From Mycobacterium sp. MYCO198283 (GTDB lineage: Bacteria > Actinomycetota > Actinomycetes > Mycobacteriales > Mycobacteriaceae): DNA of 64,000 bases. The first letter of the stretch is position 1. The number at the start of each line of letters is the position of its first letter. A program made the position numbers and the translations under genes. Under the pieces are notes generated by a model. The model was not told where the DNA came from. It did no database searches and saw only the letters and a list, made by a program, of their open reading frames with translations. The stretch spans positions 62,001-126,000 of the forward strand of contig NZ_JAJQJI010000010.1 in the NCBI RefSeq assembly GCF_021213805.1, read 5' to 3'. Of this stretch, positions 17,656-25,060 are shown piece by piece.

Positions 17656-17850
17656 TCAGTCCTCGAGGTAGATGGCCTGGGCGGGGCAGGCCGCGGCGGC
17701 CCGCCGGGTGTCGTCCTCGGCGTCGGCGGCGGGGCTGGGGTTCAGCAACACCACCACGCCGTCCTCGTCGCGCTGGTCGAACACCTCGGCGGCATGTCCG
17801 ACGCACATGCCCGACGACACGCACTTGTCCTGATCGACAACGACTTTCAT
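17656..17850 (-). CDS. Small [3Fe-4S]-type ferredoxin
   Basis: Ferredoxin of 64 residues with Cys10, Cys16 and a C-terminal CP motif (Cys55). Residue 13, where a fourth ligand would sit in a [4Fe-4S] protein, is not Cys, so a [3Fe-4S] cluster is expected. The ATG is preceded by GGAGAG. It sits directly upstream of a P450 on the same strand and is the obvious electron donor to it. Two other P450s in the window have equivalent partners. Confidence 0.93.
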   Translation of the reverse strand: MKVVVDQDKCVSSGMCVGHAAEVFDQRDEDGVVVLLNPSPAADAEDDTRRAAAACPAQAIYLED

Positions 17851-17863
17851 GTGCTCTCCTGCC

Positions 17864-18529
17864 TCAGGCGGTCACCGGCGCCAGCCACAGGCCGACGATC
17901 GCGTCGATGAGCCCGGCGCCCGCGGCCGCCCAGCTCGACCGCGGCACCGCCTGCCCCTGCGCCAGCCCGCGCTCGCGGTCGGCGCAGGTGTGCATCAGCA
18001 GATTGCGGCCCATGATGTTGCGCTCGGCGATCACGTCGGGTGGCAGCTCCGGCAGGCAACCGCTGATGCCGTTGATGACCTCCACGAGCGACGGTGAGGA
18101 CAGCGCATCGCGGACCACCATGCTGTGGTGAGCCGGGTCCGTCATCACCTGCGCGGCGAACCGGGCGTACCAGGTCGGGTTGCCGAGTTGCTCCAGGTGG
18201 TCGGTCAGCGGGCACACCAGGCACGCCACCCAGTCGCGCATGTCCGGCGCGGGCCCCAGCTCGGCGACCATGGCCTCCCGGACGCGTTCGATCGGCACCC
18301 GGTGCCGGCGCTCGATGGCCCGCACCAGGTCGGTCTTCGTGCCGAAGTGGTAGCCGACGGCGGCGTTGTTGCCCTGGCCGGCGGCCTCGCTGACTTGGCG
18401 GTTGGACACCGCGGTGACGCCGTGCTCGGCGAAGAGCCGCTCGGCGGCCGTCAGGATCGCCTCACGGGTGCCGTTGACCCGCTCGGCGCGGGCGGACCGG
18501 GCTGTGGTCACGGTCACAGTCAACGGCAC
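17864..18529 (-). CDS. TetR-family transcriptional regulator
   Basis: TetR-type regulator of up to 221 residues with an HTH at about residues 20-65 (VTAVSNRQVSEAAGQGNNAAVGYHF) and a long ligand domain. The start is uncertain: GTG at 18529 opens the frame, but further GTG codons follow at 18517 and 18511 and none has a clear Shine-Dalgarno. It lies between the PhyH-like oxygenase (13 nt) and the ferredoxin (13 nt), all leftward. A perfect AGTCA-AG-TGACT dyad just upstream could be its own operator. Confidence 0.88.
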   Translation of the reverse strand: MPLTVTVTTARSARAERVNGTREAILTAAERLFAEHGVTAVSNRQVSEAAGQGNNAAVGYHFGTKTDLVRAIERRHRVPIERVREAMVAELGPAPDMRDWVACLVCPLTDHLEQLGNPTWYARFAAQVMTDPAHHSMVVRDALSSPSLVEVINGISGCLPELPPDVIAERNIMGRNLLMHTCADRERGLAQGQAVPRSSWAAAGAGLIDAIVGLWLAPVTA

Positions 18530-18540
18530 CGCCGCGTTTA

Positions 18541-18552
18541 AGTCAAGTGACT
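18541..18552. promoter_or_regulatory. Short palindrome upstream of TetR gene
   Basis: AGTCAAGTGACT is an inverted repeat (AGTCA/TGACT, 2-nt spacer) 12 nt upstream of the TetR start and overlapping the end of the oxygenase gene. It is a possible autoregulatory site; no second copy was found, so support is weak. Confidence 0.25.
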
Positions 18553-19343
18553 GACTCGACGCGGCGCGGGCGCTGCCCCGCGGCGTTCGCGGCCCGCATG
18601 CACCGGCTGCGCCGCCATTCCCGCTGCAGCCGCAGCAGCGCCGGCAGCGGACCGGCCGGATGCGGCTCGCCGAACTGGACGATCAGCGTCGCGCGCGTGA
18701 GGTTCGGCGCGCAGCGCAGGTTGCCGTGGAAGGTGCGATATCCCCAGAACAGGTAGGCGTTTCCCGGCTCGAGGTCGACGACGTACCGGTCGGGGTCCGC
18801 CAGCGCGCGTTCCACCGCCCGACGCCGGGTCCAGCCGTTCTGCGCGCGCAGTTTGTCCGCGATGTGCACGGTGAGCGATTGCCGGAACGGCCGCTGGTTG
18901 GGGAACAGCATCAACTCGCCGTGCCGGCCGCGCTCGCCCTCCGGGATGATGATCGGGACGACGATCGTGACGATGCTGGCGTCGTAGTGCAGCAGCAGCG
19001 GCTTTTCCTGGGGCAGCGGGCCGGCCAGCACCCGCAGGCACGGCGGCAGTGGTCGCAGCCGCCCGGATCGGGGTAGCCGCTGCGCGGCGACGTCGGAGAG
19101 CAGTCGCCACACCGACGGCTCGATGCGGACTCCCGGCGACTCCGCGAAGGCCGCGCCGTCGCCGCCGCCGAACGCGACGAAACCGTTGCCGCCCCGCGCG
19201 CCGATGCTGTCCAGCACACTGCTGCGCGCCGCGGCAAGCCACTCGTCGGGCACGGCGCCGGTCAGGCAGACCACCCCGTCGCGGTCGAGCAGTTCGGCCA
19301 GTTGGCCGGCTGACGGAAGTTCGCCAGGTTCAAGCGTGAGCAC
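18543..19343 (-). CDS. Phytanoyl-CoA dioxygenase-like Fe(II)/2-oxoglutarate oxygenase
   Basis: Protein of 266 residues with features of the PhyH-type 2OG oxygenases: the H-x-D iron ligands in LLHYDASIV, the distal His in YRTFHGNL and an Arg for 2-oxoglutarate in NLTRATLIVQFG. Such enzymes hydroxylate an unactivated carbon while decarboxylating 2-oxoglutarate. It is the first gene of the leftward TetR-ferredoxin-P450-amidohydrolase transcript and has a 317-nt relatively AT-rich region upstream. The substrate is unknown. The family call rests on the spacing of these motifs and is moderately secure. Confidence 0.75.
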   Translation of the reverse strand: MLTLEPGELPSAGQLAELLDRDGVVCLTGAVPDEWLAAARSSVLDSIGARGGNGFVAFGGGDGAAFAESPGVRIEPSVWRLLSDVAAQRLPRSGRLRPLPPCLRVLAGPLPQEKPLLLHYDASIVTIVVPIIIPEGERGRHGELMLFPNQRPFRQSLTVHIADKLRAQNGWTRRRAVERALADPDRYVVDLEPGNAYLFWGYRTFHGNLRCAPNLTRATLIVQFGEPHPAGPLPALLRLQREWRRSRCMRAANAAGQRPRRVESVT

Positions 19344-19660
19344 AATGCCTCCCCTGCATCGACGTCGGAGTTGTATTCAAACCACGCCGTCGAAGAGTTG
19401 TAAAGCCGCCGCCGAAGCAAAGCCGAACGGGCGATACCGAACGTCGTAACTGCTGGGTTTCGGGAAACGGATGGCAACATCAGCCACGCCACAACTATGC
19501 CGCTAAAACGGCACTTTATGCCCCTCGACGGCAACAAAGTGGCAAAGGTTTTTGAGTTTGCCGACGGCCAAGTATTTTCATCGGCGGCAATCTTGCGACG
19601 CGGCGCGCCCCGGCGCGGCAGCGCGTCGGCGCGGCGACCGACGGGCCGTCGGGCGAGGTG
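19344..19660. other. Non-coding, relatively AT-rich region upstream of the PhyH-like gene
   Basis: No gene is supported here. Base composition is clearly less GC-rich than the flanking genes, especially around 19480-19600. It holds a stem TGCCG-N6-CGGCA (19498-19513) and presumably the promoter for the leftward operon starting at 19343. Confidence 0.5.
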
Positions 19661-20482
19661 CTACGACGGTTTGCGCGCGAGCACCTTGCCGGCCACGGTA
19701 CCGCCGTCGATCGGCAGCACGATGCCGGTGACGTAGCGCGACCGGTCGCTCACCAGATAGAGCGCCGCCTCGGCGACGTCTTCGACCGTGCCCTCGCGCT
19801 TGAGCGGCCGGTCGGCCCGCATCTGCGCCCGGATCGCCGCCTCGAATTTCTCCAACCGCTGCAGGTCCTCGCCCGCCGCCGACTTGCGCACGATCGCGGT
19901 CCGGATGTTGCCCGGGGCGATCGCGTTGACGCGGATCTCCCAGTGCGCCAGCTCGATGGCGGCCGACTTCGTGAACTGGATGACCGCGGCCTTGGAGGCG
20001 CGGTAGGCCATCACCCCGCCGCCGGCCTGGATGCCGCCGATCGAGGTGATGTTGAGGATGGCGCCGCCGCCGTGGTCCACCATGTGGCGGGCGGCGTCGC
20101 GGGTGCCCGCCATGACGGCCTTGAGGTTGACGGCCATCACCCGCTCGAAGTCGGCGAGGTCGTCGTCGAGGAACGAGCGGTGCATCTTGCTGCCGATGCC
20201 CGCGTTGTTCACCATCACGTGCAGGCCGCCGAACCGTTCCACCGCGGTCTCGACCAGTGCGCTCACCTGCGCGACGTCGGACACGTCGGCCGCCACGAAA
20301 TGCGCGCGGCCGCCGAGCTCGTCGGCCAGCGCCGCGCCGCGCTCGGCGTCCACGTCCCCGAGCACCACGGTCGCCCCTTCGGCGACGAACCGCCGCACCA
20401 GTCCCTCCCCCAGCCCGGATGCGCCGCCGGTGACGATCGCGACCCGTCCCGCCAGGTCGCCCATCGCTTCGCCGTCCGTCAC
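19661..20482 (-). CDS. SDR-family oxidoreductase
   Basis: Classical short-chain dehydrogenase of 273 residues. The NAD(P) loop is TGGASGLGEG, with an Asp in GDVDAERG that favours NAD, then VNNAGIGS, catalytic Ser in NITSIGG, and Tyr/Lys in MAYRASKAA. It would interconvert an alcohol and a ketone. It is the last gene of the long leftward operon that starts with mhpC at 30254 and overlaps the upstream alpha/beta hydrolase by 4 nt. Confidence 0.9.
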   Translation of the reverse strand: MTDGEAMGDLAGRVAIVTGGASGLGEGLVRRFVAEGATVVLGDVDAERGAALADELGGRAHFVAADVSDVAQVSALVETAVERFGGLHVMVNNAGIGSKMHRSFLDDDLADFERVMAVNLKAVMAGTRDAARHMVDHGGGAILNITSIGGIQAGGGVMAYRASKAAVIQFTKSAAIELAHWEIRVNAIAPGNIRTAIVRKSAAGEDLQRLEKFEAAIRAQMRADRPLKREGTVEDVAEAALYLVSDRSRYVTGIVLPIDGGTVAGKVLARKPS

Positions 20483-21327
20483 GCCGACACCTTTCGTTGC
20501 GCCGATATCTCTGCCAGAAAGCCGAGCAGCAACTCGTTGACCGCGTCCGGCGCTTCGAGCTGCGGGCAGTGGCCCGCGCCGTCGACGACGGCGTAGCGCG
20601 CGCCCGCGATCCGCCCGGCGATGTCGGCCGCCCAGCCGCGGGGCAGCAGCTTGTCGGCCGCACCCTCGACGAGCAACGCCGGCACCCCGACGCGCTCGTA
20701 GGCGCGGTCGCTCGAGGGCAACGGGGGCGGCGGTGCGCCGGGCCGGCGAAACCTGGCCGCCGCCAACGCTTCCCAGGCACCGGGCGCGATGCTCTGCTCG
20801 TAGCGGCGCCGCACATAGGCGTCGTCGGCCGCCACCGCCGGGTCGGCGAACAGCGCCGCGACGATGCGCCGCATCCCGTCGACGGTGGCGTCGTAGTCGT
20901 AGAGCGCGGCGGAATGCTCGTTGCGCTGGATCTCACCGCCGCCGCAGATCGCGACCAGGCTGCGGGCGGGCAGCTCCGGCCGCTCCGACGTGGCGTCCAC
21001 CAGCAGGTTGACGGCGCCCATCGAGTTGCCGATGATGTGCGCCGACGTCACGCCGAGCAGCGCGCAGAACCGCGCGAGGTGCCGGATCCGTAGGCCGCGG
21101 CCGTCGGTGAAGTCGACCACCTTGGCCGACCGACCGAAGCCGAGCATGTCGGGCGCGAGCACGCGGTAGCGGGTGGCCAGCGCGGCGATCGTGTGTTCCC
21201 AGCCGAGTTCGGCGCCCGCGCCGAACTCGCCGCCGTGCAACAGCAGGACCGGATCCCCGGCGCCGGCCTCCAGGTAGGAGGTCCGCAGCCCGTCGACGAC
21301 CAGTTCCTGCCTCCGCCACCCCGTCAT
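20479..21327 (-). CDS. Alpha/beta hydrolase (meta-cleavage-product hydrolase-like)
   Basis: Alpha/beta hydrolase of 282 residues. The oxyanion segment is LLHGGEFGAG, the nucleophile elbow GNSMGA, the acid probably Asp in VEGAADKLLP and the catalytic His in GAGHCPQLEAP. Length and the GNSMG elbow match C-C hydrolases that split vinylogous diketones after extradiol ring cleavage, and an extradiol dioxygenase (mhpB) is in the same operon. It overlaps both neighbours by 4 nt. An esterase role cannot be excluded. Confidence 0.86.
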   Translation of the reverse strand: MTGWRRQELVVDGLRTSYLEAGAGDPVLLLHGGEFGAGAELGWEHTIAALATRYRVLAPDMLGFGRSAKVVDFTDGRGLRIRHLARFCALLGVTSAHIIGNSMGAVNLLVDATSERPELPARSLVAICGGGEIQRNEHSAALYDYDATVDGMRRIVAALFADPAVAADDAYVRRRYEQSIAPGAWEALAAARFRRPGAPPPPLPSSDRAYERVGVPALLVEGAADKLLPRGWAADIAGRIAGARYAVVDGAGHCPQLEAPDAVNELLLGFLAEISAQRKVSA

Positions 21328-21902
21328 CGGGACGCGCCGCCGGCGAAGGACACCACCTGCGCCGCCAGCAGGTCGAGCTGCGTGCGCACGCCCTCGTCGA
21401 CCAGCGCGCCGTCGTCGCCCCAGATCTGGTCGGCGGAGTTGATCGCGACCCCGAGCGGCGTGGGCCAGGCCCGCAGCGCGTGACCGATCACCCGCAGCTG
21501 GCTGAGCGTGCCGACGGCGGCCTGCCAGCCGTAGGCACAGCTGATGCAGCCCCAGGGCTGGTTGTCCAGGTACACCCGCGAGTCCTGCCGCAGGTCCTCG
21601 ATGTAGTCGAGCGCGTTCTTCACCAGCCCGGACACGCCGCCGTGGTAGCCGGGCGACGCGACGATCACCGCGTCGGCGCTGCGCAGCGCCTCGATCAACG
21701 CGACGGCCCTGGGGGTGCGGGCGGGCTCGTCCTGGTTGTACATCGGCAGGTCGATGTCGGCGCCGCCGAAGAACCGGATGCGGCCCCCGCGCCGGGTGAC
21801 CGCGTCGAGGCAGAGCCGCAGCGCCTTCTCCGTGCTGGAGTTCGCACGCAGCGTGCCGCCGATGCCGACGACCAGCGGTCCGCCGGAGCTGTTGTCGGAC
21901 AT
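21324..21902 (-). CDS. NADPH-dependent FMN reductase family protein
   Basis: Flavodoxin-like protein of 192 residues. The FMN phosphate loop is GGTLRANSSTEKAL and the isoalloxazine-binding turn is SPGYHGGVSGLVKNALDY. Proteins of this family reduce FMN or act as quinone/azo reductases. In the operon with mhpA and an LLM flavoprotein it could supply reduced FMN, although the LLM protein at 23735 may instead use F420. It has a 12-nt gap to the upstream cyclase gene. Confidence 0.88.
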   Translation of the reverse strand: MSDNSSGGPLVVGIGGTLRANSSTEKALRLCLDAVTRRGGRIRFFGGADIDLPMYNQDEPARTPRAVALIEALRSADAVIVASPGYHGGVSGLVKNALDYIEDLRQDSRVYLDNQPWGCISCAYGWQAAVGTLSQLRVIGHALRAWPTPLGVAINSADQIWGDDGALVDEGVRTQLDLLAAQVVSFAGGASR

Positions 21903-21914
21903 GGCGCTACCTCC

Positions 21915-22904
21915 TCACTTGATGGCGATGGGGTTCACCGGACTGCCGACCGCGCCGGTCACCCGCAGCGGCGGGGCGACGAGCTGGAACTCGTAGACGC
22001 CGTCGGCGGCGCAGTCCTCGGCGAGCGCCGTCAGGTCCCAGTACTCGCCGAGCATCAGTCCCATGTCGCGCAGGCACAGCATGTGCATCGGCAAGATGGT
22101 GCCCTCCACCCCCGACACCGGGTTCTCGACCATGAGGTTGTCGGCGGCCACCGCCGCGACCTGGTGGTCGTGCAGCCACGACGCGCAGGTCCAGTCGAGC
22201 CCCGCGCCGGGCTCGGTGCCGTCGCCGGTCTGCAGGAAGCGGGCCCACCAGCCGGTGCGGACGAGCACGATGTCCCCGCTGCGGACGGTGACGCCCTGGC
22301 GGCGGGCGGCCTCGTCGAGCTCCGCGGGCGTGATCGGCTCGCCGAGCTCACAGAACACCTCGACGCCGCGCAAGCGGACGATGTCGAGCAGCACCGCGCG
22401 CGAGGTGATGCCCGCGACGTCGACCTTGTCGATGCCGCAGTAGTAGGCGCCGAGGCTGGTCACCGAGTCCGCCGGGAAGCCGTTGTAGAGCTTCTCGTCG
22501 TAGTAGACGTGGCTCAGCGCGTCCCACTGCGTGGCGGCCTGCAGCGGCATGATGATCATGTCGTCGTTGAAGCGCATCGGGCCGGCCTGCGAGTAGCCGG
22601 ACAGCTGCACCGCGGTCAGGTTGCGCAGCCACGTCGGGCCGTATTCCAGCAGCGTGCGGTCGTCGCCGCCGTCGATCGTCATCACGTGCATCGGGTTGGG
22701 CCGGTAGTGGAAGGCGCCCTGCGGTCCCGACGATCCGAAGTCGACGCCCAGCGGGAACACCTTGCCGTGCCGGACCAGGCTCGCCGCCTCGGCCACCTTG
22801 TCGGCGGTGATGAGGTTCAGCGTGCCGAGCTCGTCGGCGTCGCCCCAGCGACCCCAGTTCCGCACGTCGTCGGCGACCTTGCGGAAGTCCGCCATCGTGG
22901 CCAT
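21915..22904 (-). CDS. Cyclase-family (kynurenine formamidase-like) hydrolase
   Basis: Putative metal-dependent cyclase/formamidase-family protein of 329 residues. The usual H-x-G-T-H-x-D-x3-H motif appears as LQAATQWDALSHVYYDE, with Gln in place of the second His; this variant is typical of the long actinobacterial branch. The C-terminal region ends in PLRVTGAVGSPVNPIAIK. Members hydrolyse amides, lactones or similar bonds. It lies 3 nt from the upstream SDR and 12 nt from the FMN reductase, inside the mhp-led operon. Substrate unknown. Confidence 0.85.
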   Translation of the reverse strand: MATMADFRKVADDVRNWGRWGDADELGTLNLITADKVAEAASLVRHGKVFPLGVDFGSSGPQGAFHYRPNPMHVMTIDGGDDRTLLEYGPTWLRNLTAVQLSGYSQAGPMRFNDDMIIMPLQAATQWDALSHVYYDEKLYNGFPADSVTSLGAYYCGIDKVDVAGITSRAVLLDIVRLRGVEVFCELGEPITPAELDEAARRQGVTVRSGDIVLVRTGWWARFLQTGDGTEPGAGLDWTCASWLHDHQVAAVAADNLMVENPVSGVEGTILPMHMLCLRDMGLMLGEYWDLTALAEDCAADGVYEFQLVAPPLRVTGAVGSPVNPIAIK

Positions 22905-22907
22905 GTG

Positions 22908-23726
22908 TCACGCTCCTGTCAGGGCGAGTTGCGCGGCGACGCGGGCCGCGGAGATGCCGCCGTCGACCCACACCACCTGTCCGGTGAGGTAGCTCGCGGC
23001 CCGGCCGGCGAGGAACACCAGCACGCTGGTCTGCTCCTCGGGCTCCGACGAGCGCCCCAGCGGGCTGGTGAAGCCGTCGAGGTATTCCTGACCGTAGGCG
23101 CTGCGCAGCTGGTCGAGGATCGGGGTGTCGGTGACGCCGGGCGCGGTGCAGTTGATGCGAATGCCCCGCGCCCCCAACGGTTCGGCCTGCGCCATCGTCC
23201 AGAGGATGAGCGCCTCCTTGCTGAGCCGGTAGCCGCCGTCGGCGAGCGCCTCGGGGTGTTCCCGGCACCACGCGAGCCCCGCGCCGAAGCCGGCGGTGCG
23301 CACCAGACCGGCGGTCACCGGCAGGTTCTCCCGGTACGCCGCGGCCGCCAGCGAGGACACGCTGACGATCGCCGACCCCGCCGACATCCGCGGCAGCACC
23401 GCCTCGGTGAGGTGCCGCGTGCCCAGGAAGTTGATCGTCGCGACCAGCAGCGGATCGCCGATCCCCGAGGACACCCCGGCGACGTTGCACAGCACGTCGA
23501 CGCGGGCCGGCAGGCCCGCCACCGCGGCGTCGATGGTGGCCGGGTCGGCGAGGTCCACCGCCGAGAAGCCGGCGAGCGGCGCGGCCGGCGGCCGCAGGTC
23601 GAGGCCGAACACCTCCGCCCCGAGCCCCGACAGCTGTGCGGCGACGCTCGCCCCGATCCCCGACGAACAGCCGGTGACGACGACGCGCCGGCCGTCGAAC
23701 CGCAGCAGCTCCGGCAGGGACGGCAT
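22908..23726 (-). CDS. SDR-family oxidoreductase (3-alpha-HSD/carbonyl reductase-like)
   Basis: Short-chain dehydrogenase of 272 residues. The cofactor loop is TGCSSGIGAS, the Asp in FGLDLRPP suggests NAD(H), followed by CNVAGVSSG, Ser in VSVSSLAAAA, and the active Tyr/Lys in GGYRLSKEAL. A long insertion between Ser and Tyr (about 40 residues) resembles 3-alpha-hydroxysteroid dehydrogenase/carbonyl reductases. The start is ATG at 23726 (MPSLPELLRF), 8 nt after the LLM gene. A hydroxysteroid-like substrate is possible but unproven. Confidence 0.88.
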   Translation of the reverse strand: MPSLPELLRFDGRRVVVTGCSSGIGASVAAQLSGLGAEVFGLDLRPPAAPLAGFSAVDLADPATIDAAVAGLPARVDVLCNVAGVSSGIGDPLLVATINFLGTRHLTEAVLPRMSAGSAIVSVSSLAAAAYRENLPVTAGLVRTAGFGAGLAWCREHPEALADGGYRLSKEALILWTMAQAEPLGARGIRINCTAPGVTDTPILDQLRSAYGQEYLDGFTSPLGRSSEPEEQTSVLVFLAGRAASYLTGQVVWVDGGISAARVAAQLALTGA

Positions 23727-23734
23727 CCGACCGG

Positions 23735-25060
23735 TCAGGCTTCCGCTTTTTCGCCGGCCCTGTCGCGCGCTTCCTTCTCCGCCTGCGCGGCCTTGACGCG
23801 GCCCTCGTTGATCTCGGCCATCGCCTCCGGGATCTCCCCGGCGGTGAACTTGCCGCCGCGGCCGGTGGGCAGCCCGCCGAAGGAGTAGGTCTCGTCGAAC
23901 AGCGGCGCATCCGACGGCTGGCGACGGGCCTCGACCTGCTCGATCACCGGCGCCAGCCGCGTCGCCTTGTCCTTGACCGCCTGGGCGTCGCGTTCGATGA
24001 ACTCGGGCAGGATCTCGCGGCCCATGATCTCGATGGACTCCATGGTGCCCTCGTGGCTGCGCGGGTTGAGCAGCAGGATGATCTCGTCGACACCGCTGGC
24101 CTCGTAGCCGCGCAGGAACTCCCGGACGGTGTCCGGCGAACCGATGGCGCCGCGGCCGGGGCCGTAGGCCAGCGTCGGGTCCTCCTTGACCGCCTGCTCG
24201 TAGAGCTCCCACACCCCGGTGCGGCCGGGGGTGTGCATGCCGGTCATGTAGTAGTGCATGATCCCGAACGAGAAGAACCCGCCGCCGATGCCGAGGCGCG
24301 CCAACGCCTCCTCGTCGGTCTTGGCGACCATCATCGACAGGTCGCCGCCGATCGCGAGCAGGTTGGGATTGATGGCGGGGGTGACCGGCGTGCCCTTCTC
24401 GGCGAACTCCCGGTAGTAGCCGTCGACGCGCTCCTTGAGCGCCTCCGGGCCGGTGTAGGCAAAACTCAGTGCGCCGATGGCTTTCTGGGCGGCCATCTGC
24501 ACCGACGACGGGCGGGTGCAGGCCACCCACACCGGCGGGTGCGGCGACTGCAGCGGCTTGGGGATCACGTTGCGCGCCGGCATCTCGACGTGCTCGCCCT
24601 TGAAACCGCTGAACGGCGCCTCGGTCATGCAGCGGATCGAGACCTCCAGGGCCTCCTCCCACATGGTGCGCTTGTCGGCCGGGTCGATGTTGAAGCCGCC
24701 CAGCTCGGCGACCGACGAGCCCTCTCCGGTGCCGAACTCGACGCGGCCGTTCGACAGGTGGTCCAGGGTCGCGACGCGCTCGGCGATGCGGGCCGGGTGG
24801 TTGATCGGCGGCGGCAGGTGCATCACGCCGAAGCCGAGCCGGATGTTCTTGGTGCGCTGGCTCGCCGCGGCCAGGAACATCTCCGGCGCGGTCGAGTGGC
24901 AGTATTCCTCGAGGAAGTGGTGCTCGGTGAGCCACACCGTCGAGAAGCCCGCCTTGTCGGCAGCCTCGACCTCGTCGAGGCCGTGCTGGAACAGCTGGTG
25001 TTCGTCGTCTTCACCCCACGGCCGCGGCAGCGGGAATTCGTAGAACAGCGAGATCTTCAT
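23735..25060 (-). CDS. LLM-class flavin-dependent oxidoreductase
   Basis: Luciferase-like TIM-barrel oxidoreductase of 441 residues. Conserved features are MKISLFYEF at the N terminus, TVWLTEHHFLEEY, RLGFGVMHLP, the GRVEFGTGEGSS loop and a charged C-terminal tail. Members are FMN monooxygenases or F420-dependent oxidoreductases. A flavin reductase gene 2 kb downstream in the same operon would fit a two-component monooxygenase. It overlaps the KstD-like gene by 4 nt. Confidence 0.9.
   Translation of the reverse strand: MKISLFYEFPLPRPWGEDDEHQLFQHGLDEVEAADKAGFSTVWLTEHHFLEEYCHSTAPEMFLAAASQRTKNIRLGFGVMHLPPPINHPARIAERVATLDHLSNGRVEFGTGEGSSVAELGGFNIDPADKRTMWEEALEVSIRCMTEAPFSGFKGEHVEMPARNVIPKPLQSPHPPVWVACTRPSSVQMAAQKAIGALSFAYTGPEALKERVDGYYREFAEKGTPVTPAINPNLLAIGGDLSMMVAKTDEEALARLGIGGGFFSFGIMHYYMTGMHTPGRTGVWELYEQAVKEDPTLAYGPGRGAIGSPDTVREFLRGYEASGVDEIILLLNPRSHEGTMESIEIMGREILPEFIERDAQAVKDKATRLAPVIEQVEARRQPSDAPLFDETYSFGGLPTGRGGKFTAGEIPEAMAEINEGRVKAAQAEKEARDRAGEKAEA

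Noticed and set aside
19262..19537. Small minus-strand protein upstream of the PhyH-like gene
   Set aside because: It overlaps the start of the oxygenase gene in another frame, has no Shine-Dalgarno and lies in the AT-rich promoter block.
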